This document shows positions 19,628 through 32,640 of a DNA stretch of 64,000 nucleotides, piece after piece (position 1 is the stretch's first letter; every line of letters begins with the position of its first letter). This DNA comes from Karalla daura (lineage: Eukaryota > Chordata > Actinopteri > Chaetodontiformes > Leiognathidae), in the NCBI GenBank assembly GCA_029224185.1, contig CM055207.1:13155693-13219692 (forward strand). Direction: 5' to 3'. The notes beneath the pieces were generated by a model. The model ran no database searches. It was not told the origin of the DNA and saw nothing but the letters and a program-made list of their open reading frames with translations. Both the position numbers and the translations under genes were made by a program.

Positions 19628-21979
19628 TCACACGGACGTCTGCTTGTAGTTCTTGGTGTCCAAAACTTTCTTTCCACACATTGCACAGATTCCTGGAGAC
19701 GAGATGCAGAGGCACAGAGAGAATGTGAAAGTGAATTGGGTACTGATGGAAACATCTGTCACTTGGTGCTAACCCTTTGCGTTGACTGTGTTTGATGCAC
19801 TTAGAATCTTGATAATCTCTGTCACATACCAGATTATTCCCATGACGATGACCACTAACAGCAGATCTTTTTTTTTGTAAGACGACACAATTGTACTGCT
19901 GTGACCGACCTGGTCACTGGTATACTCACTGATCGTGCTTTTCTCGTCTTTGTGATCGCTCAAAGTGCAATTGCAGACATTACAAAGAGGCTACAAATAT
20001 GTTAAAATCATACAGTGGCAGAAGCTGCCCTACGTGGACCATCTGGGGAAACCCTGCTCTATGCATCTAAAATAAGACTCTTCAGTTGGTATCTTCCTGC
20101 ACTGAAGGTCACAACAATAACATAACAAATAACCTAATAATAATAGTAATGTCTCCCGGCTGTTTGATTCCCTGCATTCAGCCTTTTCTTACAAATGCAA
20201 AATACTGTTCCTTTAAAATTTGGGAACAACCCGGTGGCGTCTTCCTAGGTCATCCTCATGTTTGCTGTGCAAATGGGTAACTGGCAGTCCCTGTCCATCA
20301 CTTGTTTACACTGCTCGTGTGCCAAAAGCAGCATTATCTGCTCTAAATTTTCTGAAACCTAGTCCAACAGTTTCAGATTAACCAAGACAGATATGTTTCT
20401 AATGCAGAAACTAACCCTTTTATTGTAAAACGTCACACAGTCAGACAATAACAATCAGAAGCACATCAACAGCAACAGAAACCAGAGCTCATCACGAGTT
20501 CAGAGTGAAGTTCAGCGTGTGTGAATACCTTTCTTGTACGCGCAGCCCTGACAGTAGTGTGATCCGGACTGATGAACTGAGCTTTTGCAGATCCTGCAGA
20601 TGGCAAAGCCCGTCTTGCTGTAGGGGTCAAACCTGAAAGGTAGATTGGAGATTAATACATCAGAGGTATAAAGGTATCTCCATTAAAAGGAGACAGAAAG
20701 CAGCATGCACTATTTCTGTGCAAAGCCGGTAAAATGCATGGATGCTTACAATGTATCCATCAGATAAAAGTGTCTCCTAAAGTAATAAATGTAATATTTA
20801 ATAAGTTAATACATGTGTGCGCCAATCACTAAAACTACTTTTCCAACCACTTCAACCTAAAAAAAAAAAGAGACAAAGACATGACAATGAGTCTGAACAG
20901 TGTGATACTCACCTGCCTTTCTTAGCAGTCAGCATCTTATTCTCATTCAGCTTACGGCCACCACCCTCTGAGGGGAGCAAACACAGTGAAATCAATAGGC
21001 TATCACCATCTAAGCATCGTCAAACTGGAGAAGAAAAACAGAGCGTGTTCTAGGAATCCGAGAGGATTTATGATCAGCAATGAAACTCAGCATCGCACTG
21101 GAAACAAAGCAGAGGAAGTCGATTATATACGGACACAATCCGACGGCTGTTTGGTTTTTGTCTGAGAAAAAAGGATTTGACTCTCTCGTGAAGTCATAAC
21201 ACGCAGAACAAACTGGAATGATAAAGGCTCCATTTAAACTGCCGGAGTTAAGTAACAAACTGTGACTAAGGCGCCCATAAATTGCTCACACGGAATGATA
21301 CCACAGAGGGGAAGTAGCTAGCATCAGCATCAGTTTCCTTAAGCTGAGCAATGAACACTGGAAGGGTTCAAAGGCAAATCAAATTCACATACAGCTGAGC
21401 TAAACACCCACAAAATTCTGAAAACGTATCATCAGCAATTATAAGAATGATACGATAGCCTCATACGTAAACAGATGAGCAGATGAACTCCTAAAAGTAT
21501 ATTTTGGGACATGATGTCAAAAGGTTGTCGTATGTAGCTGGGAGCAAAACTACTTGTGTCCGTTTTAATCTGACGTCATTACATTACCATGCAGTCAACG
21601 TGTATATGGTTTCTTATTCTTTTCTGCAGTCATAATTCCAGCTACAGTTAATCTAAGACACTAAATTTACGAACATATCAGGTTTGGAGTGGCCCTGTGT
21701 TCTGGGCTCACCTGTTGTATTTCTCGCTCCATCCTTCCAGGTGTCTGGAGTGATCACTTTGCCAAGCTTCTTCTCGCCTGAAAACACACACAGATCAGTT
21801 GTAGAGAGAATAACATTTTTTTTCCCACTATTTTAATCTGACGATAACAGACAGCGCTAGCCAATACGTAACGTTAGCTTCCCTAGACTCTCCAATCTTC
21901 GTTAATGGCAGACCTCTAACTTAGATTTAAGGACAGAAGACATCTTAACAGAGCAATACCTACATTTCTCACACACCAT
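19628..21979 (-). CDS. cript: CRIPT, cysteine-rich PDZ-binding protein (complete)
   Basis: CRIPT is a small zinc-binding protein that binds the third PDZ domain of PSD-95 and links it to microtubules; it is also reported in the minor spliceosome. Exons in transcript order: 21979-21964, 21777-21712, 20967-20913, 20632-20529, 19692-19628. Total 306 nt, 101 residues, the same as human. The first coding exon is only 16 nt (MVCEK plus one base). Cys pairs are visible at CEKC (N-terminus), CRIC, HYCQGC and CAMC. The C-terminus QTSV is the PDZ ligand. Between them lie GARNTTEGGGRKLNENK and RFDPYSKTGFAICRICKSS, near-identical to mammals. The gene is head-to-head with PIGF, as I recall for human. Confidence 0.97.
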
Positions 21980-22928
21980 CGTCCCTCTCTGTTAGTCCAA
22001 ACAACTGGGTTTAGGTCAAAGTAAAGTAAAAATGCTGGCTAAAGCTTAGCTTGAGCGATGAGTGTTTGTAAACTTCCGGTCGCTCCTTCCTGTCCTGTTG
22101 TTACAACAACATGATTGGTCAGACGATTTGACGATGTCAAATGTAATTGGTTGATATGGCCGTCAGTCAAACGAAAATGTCATTACTTGTCTCTGATCGG
22201 TAAAGCAAGCAGGATTAGTACCCCCTGTTTCCTGTAATTGTAACTCACCCTCAAAATAAAGTTCTATCGAAAGAAGTACCGTTACCACTGATTTTGTTTG
22301 TCTGTTTATATCTGTTCATTTGACTGCATATGCTGTTGGGGGTGCCATTGAGGAGATTTCTGGAGATGTCACGCAATCATGCATCCACGTCAATGACGAG
22401 GAGTTGTGGCATCTGCACTTTGATTTTTGGAGATGTGTCACCTTCGTCCAAGAGACTTCTTCAGAGATACTTTTTTCCAAATCTGTTTATTAATTAATGT
22501 TAATGCTGCTTTAAGTCGTTTTTTTTATCTCATGTATAGTATAGTTGTTAGTTTCCAGCTCATCAAATACTTCCAAGTCAAGTCGTTTTATTTATACATC
22601 CACACTGCAAAGAAAAGGATGATATATGAAAATTTAATACATAGAGACGATATTGACATAATAAGATATCAAAAAAAGAACAAATACTTGGTAAAAAAAA
22701 AAAAAAGAGGAGGGGGGCAATGATACCGTTGCGACGTAAGCGTCACTTTTATTGTGAAACTAAAGCGGAAGTCGCTACCTCCATGTTTACGGAAGTCGGG
22801 TCGAGAACTCTCCTCAAGGTACTGCACCTGCTCTGCACATCTGCAGCTATATTCACAACTTTAGACTCACATCTAACAACTGAGACTGCATTGTGCTGCC
22901 CGGGTGGTAGACAGGACCCTCCTCCGTC
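21980..22928. promoter_or_regulatory. shared upstream region of divergent CRIPT and PIGF
   Basis: About 950 bp separates the two start codons. ETS-type cores occur at each end: ACTTCCGG (22072-22079, CRIPT side) and two CGGAAGT motifs near 22768 and 22791 (PIGF side). A CAAG/GTACTG sequence near 22815-22820 could be the donor of a non-coding PIGF exon 1, which human PIGF also has. The AT-rich middle (22220-22700) shows no motif I trust. Confidence 0.5.
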
Positions 22929-25807
22929 ATGTGGGACCATGAGATCAGAGCCATGGCCTCCACTCACGCCATCATCGGCGGCTCGGTGCTGATGGCCACG
23001 GTGCTGCCCACGGCGCTGGTCCCGGGCTTCTCGGTGTACGGATCCCACCTGCTGTGGCTCTACTCGGTGTCCGGGGCCGTCTCCTCGGTCAGCGTGGCCG
23101 TGTTCTGGCTGCTCGGGGTCACGCCGCCCACCAAGAAGCACACGCTGGGATACAAGGTCTGACCTTCAGCCCCGGTCACTCACTACCTGCTACCTGTCCC
23201 AGGAAGTGCTCATTCATTCAGCTCAAATGCCACACTCCGCTTTAGAGTGGCAAGCTTAGTAACCTCAGTAAAACAGCTGGATGCACTTAGAGAGATTCTA
23301 TGATCAACATGCCATATAAAATTAGGTCAAAAACATGCAGATATATTCATTTATACATTTTGGATACTGAAATAGAAGTAGGGTAACTAAGCGTTTAAAA
23401 CGTGTTTTGAGAAGGGTTTTCAGAGGTTAGGTTAAATTTATCCCATCTCTGCTTCATAAATGTGAATATTTTCCATGTCCAGAAGTTCACCATTTAGGTG
23501 AGGAACCACCTTATTTTGGCCTATGTGAAACAGACATTTTCCTCAGTCTTTGCATTCCTTTATAAACCAGACAGCTAAGAGCAAGAAGTCGACAAATGAA
23601 TGGCTACAAAAGTAAACAAAAACATCATGTCTATTGATATTGACTTAGCTTGTTTTCTGTACAACGCCTTTAATCAAGACAGTTATTTTTAATTTCAAGA
23701 GGATTCAAAGAGTTGTGTGGAATTATATGTTAAAGATACACAGGGAAGCTGCTTAAGAGTCAGCAAAACCAGAAAAGTTGTCAGGTGAATGCATTGAATT
23801 ACTGACTCCTGACAGGTTAGTGAAGTTTGGTGATTTTTCTCCCTTAACGCTCTTTACTTGTCTTTTTCTGCAGCTGTCCAGGCTGGTCCGCTCCTGTCTG
23901 TACTTCTTCTTGTCCTGCCTCTTCTTCCACACCGTGGTGGTCCTCTATGGAGCTCCACTGATAGAGTGAGTAGCGGCGGAAACCAGAGAAATGCACACTC
24001 TCTCTGTGCCAGTTCACACTTATTTCTTGTTTTTTCTCCTGCGTGCTCCAGATCAGCCTTGGAGACGTTCTCCCTGGCCGTGCTGCTGACCTCTCTGACC
24101 ACGCTCAGGTGTCTCTGCGTCCTCGGCCCCAACGTCCAGGCCTGGATACGAGTGTTCAGTCGGCACGGGTGAGGTTTGAATCTCCTGTACATTGTCACTC
24201 TGCCATAGTAATGACCAACCGAATCTTGGGAAACATGGAAAAACTGGAGAAAAAGTCAAATCTCCTGGAAACACTGCCTCTCTCAGCCTTGTAAACAAAG
24301 ACCATTTAGTAGTAGTGGTAGTTTTTGCTTTCACAGGTTGTAAATTTGTCATGATTTCTAAGCATTTTAGAGATTATTTCATAGATCAGTTATAGCCATA
24401 GACTGCACATCTGCACGTGCCACAACAACGCAAAATTTAAGGCACTACTAGAAATCCTGAAAAATGATTACATGAAAACGTTCTGACTGATGTTGAAAAT
24501 GCTGACTGTCTTATCTGTGTCCGGCTGCAGTGCGATGTCTGTGTGGGACACATGCCTGCAGATTACAGTGGCCTGCACATTGGTGGGAGCCTGGGTGGGA
24601 GCCTTCCCCATCCCCCTGGACTGGGACAGGCCTTGGCAGGTCAGCACCTCTCTGACGCTCACATTCTTATCACATTCATTTGCAAATGCTCCTCATTTCC
24701 ATCACTAGAGTCATCTGTGCCCCTGCAGGACCTATATCAGGCTACCTGTTCTGTTCTTTTTTGATTCACAAAAATTCACAAAGAGCTTTGCTGAGTTATA
24801 AAAAGACACAAAAGTCCCCCCAAAGTACCCTGACTATGAAGTCAGGCTAGGGTCTCCACTTTCAACTTTCAACAAAAGATAAAATCGTTTCCACCACTGA
24901 CACAGAAGTCACTTCCATCGATCATTGAAGGGTTTTGAGCACACTCTCCCAGAATCATATTTCATCAGAGCAGCCATTGAATGCTTCACTTAATTTAACG
25001 AATTAAGCATTTTTAAATGGAAACTGGGAAAGATTACATTTCCAATTGCAAAGTCAGCTCCCTGTAAAACAACTGGGGGGGAAGGCTAATGAGAGGCAGG
25101 CAGACGGTAATTGGAGCATTACTCTAAATGACACCGCCGCAGTCTTCCCTATCAGAAATTCCTCGAGTTAGCTATCTGGTAAAAATGTTTCGATGAGGTC
25201 TCTCTGTACACCTCATGTAAATAACCAAGTCTTTATTTCAGCCTCTTTATGTATTTTCATCCCGGTTTTAACCTTGTATTGATTCACTTTTTGTTTTGAT
25301 TTTAAGCGCTCTTATTTTGAAAGGCGGTGGTTCAGTTCCGCTGTGGACAGAAACAGTCAGGTGCGGTAGATGGAGCTATACAAGGCGAATGAGTTATGTA
25401 TTAGCAATCCTCCGAGGAGGCACAGGCTTAGTAATTGTTGCTATGGTGTAATATCAAGATGTTATCCGTGTTCTAAAGTAATTAACGGTAGCTCATATGA
25501 TCTCATATTGTCAGACAGTAGCCGATGGACTGACTATATAGAAAAGGTGTCGACATACTGTGTATTGTCATTTGAGTTTTGTAACCAGCTCTCGTGTTGT
25601 TTTTGGGAGCCTGAATTCACCAGTTCAAGTGTGAGACCATCTGTCTGTGGGATATGCCACACCTTACGCATTCACTCCTCTTGCCTCTCCTAGGTTTGGC
25701 CAATATCCTGCAGTCTGGGTGCGTTGATTGGTTTCCTGACGGGACTTGTGGCCGCCCCGGCCTGGATCCACTATCACCGCAAACAGCTCACATACAAGTG
25801 CAAGTGA
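22929..25807 (+). CDS. pigf: PIGF, GPI-anchor biosynthesis class F protein (complete)
   Basis: PIGF is a multi-pass ER membrane protein that stabilises PIGO and PIGG (GPI7), the enzymes adding ethanolamine phosphate to the third and second mannose of the GPI precursor. Exons: 22929-23156, 23874-23965, 24052-24168, 24531-24639, 25694-25807. Total 660 nt, 219 residues, the same length as human. About six hydrophobic segments are visible. Conserved blocks are [52 protein letters not shown] and the ending HYHRKQLTYKCK. The start MWDHEIRAMASTH aligns with the human N-terminus; a second ATG seven codons later (22950) is less likely. Introns 1 (717 nt) and 4 (1054 nt) show nothing recognisable. Confidence 0.96.
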
Positions 25808-25990
25808 TGCCCGCTGCCACCGCTGCTGCTGGGTGCTGGTGTGAATGCGAGCGAGAGGACGTCTCCTGCTCTTCTTCTTTTCTTCCTTGACCCAGGGCTG
25901 AGTATTTATTGGGAGCGTTCTGCTGGCTGTAGGAAAGATTTTGTAATAACTTAAGATTGTTTTGTACATACGGAGGGGATTTTTGACCTG

Positions 25991-25996
25991 AATAAA
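25991..25996 (+). promoter_or_regulatory. poly(A) signal, PIGF
   Basis: AATAAA 184 nt after the PIGF stop, followed by a T/G-rich stretch. Confidence 0.7.
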
Positions 25997-26137
25997 TTGT
26001 TTGTTCTTTCACAGTGTGCACTTGTGTTATTTGGAGGTTCGGAGGAATGGACTGGCCACTCACTTACTGTTCACTCCTAGTTATAGTTTCATTAGAATGT
26101 CAAGAAAATTATTATGTTAGTCACCTTTTCTTCGTGG

Positions 26138-26400
26138 CTAACATCCATCCATCGATTTCATACCCACAGGGTCCACTGGTGCGTATCACAGCTCACATGG
26201 GCCGAAGGCAGGGAACGAACCCTGGACAGGTCACTAGTTTATCACACACACACAACATTCACTCTTTCATTCACACCTAGGGAACATTTTGAGTCTATAA
26301 CTGCATGATTTTGGACTATGTGTATAAGAAACCTCAGTACTCGGAGAAACCCACACACATACCTGGAGAACATGCAACCCTGACGCAGATTTGGTAGATA
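26138..26400 (-). mobile_element. SINE-like repeat copy
   Basis: Minus-oriented copy with the family landmarks ACCCTGGACAGGTCACTAG, TTCATTCACACCTAGGGAAC and GGAGAACATGCAA. The tRNA-like head is truncated or decayed. A second copy in the opposite orientation follows within 40 bases. Confidence 0.6.
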
Positions 26401-26439
26401 TGAGAGGCGACAGAGTTTGGCAGAGTTTACATGTTCTGC

Positions 26440-26610
26440 AGGGTGTTATTCTCCAGGTCCACCAGTTTCCATAGCCCAACAACATGTATGTTTTGGTCAG
26501 CTGGAGACTCTAAAGTGCCCGTAGGTCTGAGGGTGAATGATCTGGCAATCCGTCTGTAGTTTATTACCTGCCTTCACCCTTAAGTGCACTGTAGACAGGC
26601 CCTAGATGGA
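26440..26610 (+). mobile_element. SINE-like repeat copy, opposite orientation
   Basis: Decayed plus-oriented copy with TCAGCTGGAGACTCTAAAGT and GTGAATGATCTGG stretches. Together with 26138-26400 it makes an inverted pair. Confidence 0.45.
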
Positions 26611-28919
26611 GTCAGTGATTTGTTATGAGTGACGTGTCCTGTAGGGGGCGCTGCTGGATCACCACTTGCACTCGTGTGTGTTTCTTGAGACACTTTAATG
26701 AGGAAAAGAAATCAAGCCTCAGACTTACTTGCAAGGGAGTACTTAGTCATGGGTTTAATGGCTGGGTGGTCATTTATTGAAATCGTGAGGGAAAAGTTAG
26801 AAAGTTGAGACAAAGTCTAAAGTTACTGCAAAGGGCTTCTACTCTAACACACTCACACACACACGCTCGCACGCAGAGGCCGTTCTGCACCTGAAGCCGA
26901 CTACTGATGAATACCGTTCCTTTTTAAACAACCATTAATCTTGCTCCAACTCCACTTCAGCACTCCGTTCCCTCTCCTGCTCTCATTCTCATTCCACCTT
27001 TTCACATCCTCAGGCAACCGTATTGATTCACTCTCATTTTAGGGACATTAATTTCCCTCCCTCCGCGCCGCCCACATCCCTCTTTTTTTCCGCCATTGCG
27101 AGCCAGTAACTCCAACCAAACTCACACCCTCCGCATCACCAATGTCAGCTTGCGAGGCAGGTGAGGGATATCCGCAGACGGCGCGCAGAATGATTCAGTC
27201 GTTCTCAGCGAGAGCGATCTGTGGGAATTTGATGTTTTGCATTAGTGGGACTTGTGGACAGGAGCTGAGGGGCAGAGCTGTCTTGTCTGCCCTGTGTTTG
27301 AACTCTTACATAAGGTTGTTGCCGGGGAGAGGCTGAAAAAAAGAAAACAGCATCAGGGGTATAAAGAGAGGAGGGACAAAACACATTTTTAGAGAAGAAA
27401 CACACACATGCAGAGAAAGGGAAAGGGAGAGAAGGTTTCAGAACCAATCGGCACACCTTCTTTGTGCTCCCTCAATCTCTGACGAAACCCCCTCTTTAAT
27501 TTCACACTGCTCCGTCCTTTACACTCCCGCTTCTTTTCCATTTTCCACCTCGGCCTCGCCATTGCTGAGAGCAGAGGAAGTGGAGATTCGGGCCCTCGGA
27601 GAGCGCCGGGCGCGATCAAACCCATCTCACCCAGAGCGTCAAGTGGCGAGAGCGTATGGGAGAAGCTCAGATGATTCATACGTGTCTCTACAGTTGGGCA
27701 TGTCGAGTGTGATCTCGAGTGCCTTTTTTTCTTCCGTTACCGGAGTCTGGTATCGATGTATTTCGTGGACAGAGACGCCGCTTTGTTATTCCACTCCGTG
27801 GTCTGCTCCATCCCCGACGAGGCCATTCCCTCACAAAAGCCGCAGCTTCGCAAATTGCTCTCCTCCTTCAATCTCAGAGAACTTTATTTATTCATTATTT
27901 GTTCCCGGGCTATGCTATTGTGGCAGGGCATTGTGAGCAGAGGTAATTTGTCACTCCTCTCGCCTCAGCCGTTACTGCAAGGCGAGTGTGTTTTGCTCTG
28001 TTGTTTCTGCATTGTTCCTCCTCCGAGCAGAGGGGTGGAGGTGGTGGGGGGGGGGGTTGTGATGTCTTCTCTGTGTACAGAGGATCATCTAAAATCAAAC
28101 ACGTCTCAGCGTCTTACCACAACTGAAGTGTGTCTGAGAGCTTTTTTTTTTTTCACCTCGCAGGCTGCAAATGAGAGGAAAGGCTCGGTTTCACAGCTCT
28201 TATTAACCGTTTCCAGCTGCGGCAGCGCAAGCTACTTGGGCTCTGATTGGCTTCATGGCAACTCACGGCCCAGGTGACGAAAATTCATCATACAGCAGGT
28301 TAACGAGACGAGACGTTTTTTACTCAGGAGTAGCCTCACGTCACAGTGAAAAACAGTGAACTGGATTCCAGCTTCTAAACACTGAACGATATCCTCGCTA
28401 CCTTTGTAAAGCTGTCCGTTTTCAAAGGGTTTTTTCTTTATATTCAAGTGCATAAAATGACTGCATATGACGACGCTTCTGACTCTGATTAAAGCTGCTG
28501 GTGCTGCCCATGTCTGCCTGGTGTGAAAAATGATTCTCATGACTCACACGAGCCACAGCAACTTAAATGGGATCTAGCATGAGTGAACGGAGTAATTATC
28601 CTTGTTCTCTGGTGCCAACTAGGAAGCTATGGAACCTCCAGTAGAAATGCAACAGATGCTAGTGTTAGGAGCCTTTGTAACGCCACATCTTTGGTGTGTA
28701 CGGCCCGTTTCCCAACCTCAAGGCACCTTAACCCAGTCGTTCACAGGCCGCTGTAGCAGCTGAAATTTCCCTGATGTGGGATGATTAAGGAATATAAAAC
28801 TTGAAAAAAAAAACAAAAGAAAAAACGTTGGGTTTCTGACTGCAGTGGGAAAAGACTCGAGTCCTGGAGATGTCCTTGTCCTTGAGCTGCAAATGCCAGT
28901 GAGGGCACCTAACTGGGAA

Positions 28920-28978
28920 ACAGTCAGGGTGAAAATTGAAAGTCTATAAATTCAGCTTCCAATTTTCACCCCGACTGT
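28920..28978. repeat. compact hairpin (23 paired positions of 25, 12-nt loop)
   Basis: Bases 28920-28942 pair with 28956-28978 with only two internal mismatches (positions 926 and 939 of the 28-kb block). Total length is about 59 nt. This could be a MITE remnant or a pre-miRNA-like fold; nothing in the sequence decides between them. Confidence 0.6.
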
Positions 28979-30159
28979 GTCATATGTACAAAACAAAGTA
29001 GGAAGCTACCATTGTCCTATTCTCTGACCGCACTGTCCCCGAACCCCTCTACGAGCAGCTCCCTCGGGCACAGACGTCAGACTCTGTTGAGGAAGTCGTC
29101 ACTTACGGAGAAGAGGGATTGAATTTTCAATTTTCTTTCAATCAGTCACACCCATCCACATAACAGCCTCCCTCTCACACTCCCCCTCCTCACCCTCCAC
29201 TCGTTTCCTGTGTTTTGTCTCTCCTTTGCCCTGGTTTCCTGTGTTCACGCCACCCCCCTCCCCTCGGTGCATGCTTCATTAACAGTTGGAGTGCCTTGTC
29301 AATGAGTGGTAAACATGTTATTGTAGAGTGTCTCACGTCTAAGAGTGATAACAATGGGATCCATTGTCGGTGGTGGATGCTTTTGTGGGCTGTCGTGACA
29401 CAGGAGGGGTGGGGAAGACAGGGATGTGGCATTAAGGGGATGCTGGAGGATTCTCCGATACAAAGAAGCTACGAGGTTCATTATCCGGATGAGACGTTGG
29501 GTGTTTTTCATGGCAGACTCTCATCATACTAATGAAGATGCCTCCCCAAGAAACACTTAAAGGGGGAGCTAGGGAGATCAAAAAAGTACAGATTTCAGAT
29601 TTTGATCTGAGCACAGAGGGGGTTTACTGTAAAAAAAAAGAAGTGCTGTACCATCCCCCATCTCCAAAACAGTTTGCATGAACCCACATCCATTCAAGTG
29701 CAGAAATAGAAATAGACGGGGACATTCTACTGGCTCTTTGCTCAGTATAAGTCTGGATATGTACATGTTCCAGTTACCACCAGATTTGGGGCAAGTAAGC
29801 TGATAAACTCTGTTGTTTGGTATGGAATGTGAAGTTACCTGATCATTCATGTGATTGACAGGCAAGACGTACAGTCAGTGTAAAGCCTACATGTGGTTGC
29901 CAGGTTAGCATAAGTGGATGCCAAATTTGTGCACAGAGTGGAATATTCAAAAATGGGATCACAAAATGAGGCATTTCTGATGAAGCCATTATTCCATAAT
30001 TTCTATGTTAACTATGTCAGTTAACTATGTAACTATGTCCATATGTCAGAGAAAGATATATATAACCATTCAACCATTCTCGCACCCATTTAAGTGGGCC
30101 GACAGTGAGTCCAGAGACCCTTTGGCAGGTTGTGTGATTCCATAGGATGTCAACTCTGT

Positions 30160-30300
30160 CACCCAGATCCACCCTGTGATATCTCAACAACTACTGGACA
30201 ATTTGACATGAAATTTAAATCTTGTTTTTTTGTTGTCCCACCAAGAATGAATCCTCCTTATTTAGTTGATACCCCAGCATCCATCCACAACTACAGGCTG
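30160..30300 (+). mobile_element. fragment of dispersed repeat with ATCTCAACAACTACTGGACA-type stretch
   Basis: This stretch (temporal order: ATCTCAACA, then TGACATGAAATTT) resembles a dispersed teleost repeat I know from many loci. A second fragment of the same kind lies at 63480-63660. The element class is not assigned. Confidence 0.45.
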
Positions 30301-32474
30301 TATTTCACTAAGATGAGGTGTTCGGTTATCAGTGCTCCCTCTTTGGACAGAGACTTTTTCCAAGCAATAAAGGGAAACATTCAAGTGTCATTAACCACAG
30401 ATGAAAGCCAGAAGGAACCATGGGTATCCTCTCAGATCTCAATGGAGTCATGTCAGACGGGAGCATCGCTGTATTACTGGAGCATTTTTAAGCCGTAGAC
30501 GTGTAAGAACTGTGTTGTATTAAAGAAAATGTTTCAGGTGGAGGAATTGAAGTCCAAACATTGTGTTTCATTGCTGTGATTCATCTTATCCAATTCCAGC
30601 TGATGGTTAGCTTTCAAAAAAATTAGCTCAGTACTTAGCTCTACAGTCAGGCCACCCTTGACCCGGAGCCAAGTCTCCATGGTAACAACCAACCACATCC
30701 AATAACCACACATCAAGGAGAAAAAAAAAACCTGGCACCAGAAAATAATCAATGAGTAGGTCAAGGCCCATCTCTTGGTAAATCTAGGTTATTCTTCTGC
30801 TGCTGTTATTTCAGCTATTACGCAAAGAAAATATGCCTTTTTACAAGGCACAGTCCAGGTCTGAATTATAAATTATGAAAAGATTACATGAGGAATCAAG
30901 AAATCTCTGCAAAGCAAGGGACCCAGGTGTATTACCTATAAAAGGTGTGTACTGAGTTTAGCTGATTTGAAGTCCTATCGTGTATTTGCCGTTCCCTGCT
31001 GGTGCTCAGTTTTCCTCGTGTACCTCCATCACAGCTGGGGCACACTCGCATGAAGGCACCTTTTGTTTCACAGGACGTGATGTTTTCCAGGAGAACACCA
31101 TACAAATGCACATTGTGTCTTTACAGTATTTATTAACAGCGCTCAAATTACCGCTGGAAGGTCAGATTATTCATTGCTGCAATGATGAATTATCCATCAC
31201 AAGGTTTTCCTCAGGGTGTCAAGTATTGATGCTGTGACAAAGGGAGGTCCAGAGCTGAGTCATGTTGAAAAATTAAGGTGCCACCTTTAAATAAATAAAA
31301 CTCTCCTCCATTTCCAGACTTTGTTTTATTTATTAAATCTATATTAAATGCATTCCCTCGGCCTGTATTGCATTCACGACAGAGACAAATTGCACCTTTG
31401 TTGGCTTTGCACCCCAATAAGCTGAGTTTGAAATAAAACGATGACAATGAGTTTAATGATCTGCCTTTCAGCTTTGGCTGGAAAGTTACAGTCTGGCTCC
31501 AGAAATTATAATGTTGCTCCAAATGTTTCAGGAACCCTTGGATGGATCGCAGTACAACTTTGTGCAGACACTCAGAGTGACCCAGGTTAAGCATCAGCGA
31601 CTGAAATTAGTGTATTACTGTGAGCAGAGTTTATTTCTTATTTAAAGGGTTTTTTTCTGCCTCCAATCTGGCATTCATCGTCGAAGGGGGAGATTGAATG
31701 AGCGCTGGGGTCTGATCTCGATGCTTTCAATCGTGTCCATCCATCCATTCATCCATACAATATCTTGCCTGATTGGTATCCAACAGTGTCATGAGGGTCT
31801 GCTCCCAGCACACACGCGGTGAAAGCAAATCAGCCCTAATGCACTGATCTCCAGCCGAGTCAAACATGTATGAAGTTAAACTTTCTATTTTATGTGCAGC
31901 CGAGTCCATCACGAGTGGAGCAGAGCAAATTTGGAAGGGAAAACTTCCTTCAGTTTTTCTTTCTTCCCTCTGCAACAACCGCTCCCCTGATGATTATGAG
32001 GGGCTGAGCTCACTGTGGAGGTGGCCACAATCACTTTAATCAACACAGACCACCGCCTGTGGCTGCTAATCTGGCGGGCGTCGTGGGGCCCTGCGTCGTA
32101 CAATCAGTGCAAACATGTAGTACACATATAGGACCCCCAGATGGACAGAGCTGTTCTTTGTCCAAACAGCCTGACATGCAATCAATGCGGATAATAGGCC
32201 TGAGTCTTCACCTTTTTTTTTGTTTGATTACATGTGGGGTAAAAGCCATCCACATGCTTGTATAGCTCGGGTTTGTTTAAAAGCAGGATGCAGCCTTCAA
32301 GACATTGAAGGAGGCCAATGAAACATTTAGCGGATTTCTTTGGTGGAGTGAAGTTTATCACGGCGTTGATGTCTCTGCAGGGATGTATTAAAGAAATGAA
32401 AGCCCAGCTCTTCTTGTTCTGCTGCAGGGGCAAATTAGTGCGAAGAGTCGGTGAAAAAAACACAGTAACAGAGG

Positions 32475-32640
32475 TGACTCGGTGAATAGCACTGTTGTCG
32501 CCTCACAAACCATACAACATACTGCATGTTCTCCTTTCATGGGTTTCCTCCAGGTTCGCCTGTTTTCTTTCCCTCCGCAGTTGAAAAACAAAGCAAAGTT
32601 GCCCCTAGTGATAATGACCAGCATATGACCCTTGTAACAC
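32475..32640 (+). mobile_element. SINE-like repeat copy, decayed
   Basis: Plus-oriented, beginning with a TAGCACTGTTGTCGCCTCAC-type head followed by TGCATGTTCTCC and GGGTTTCCTCCAGG. The B-box position is not readable. Confidence 0.5.
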
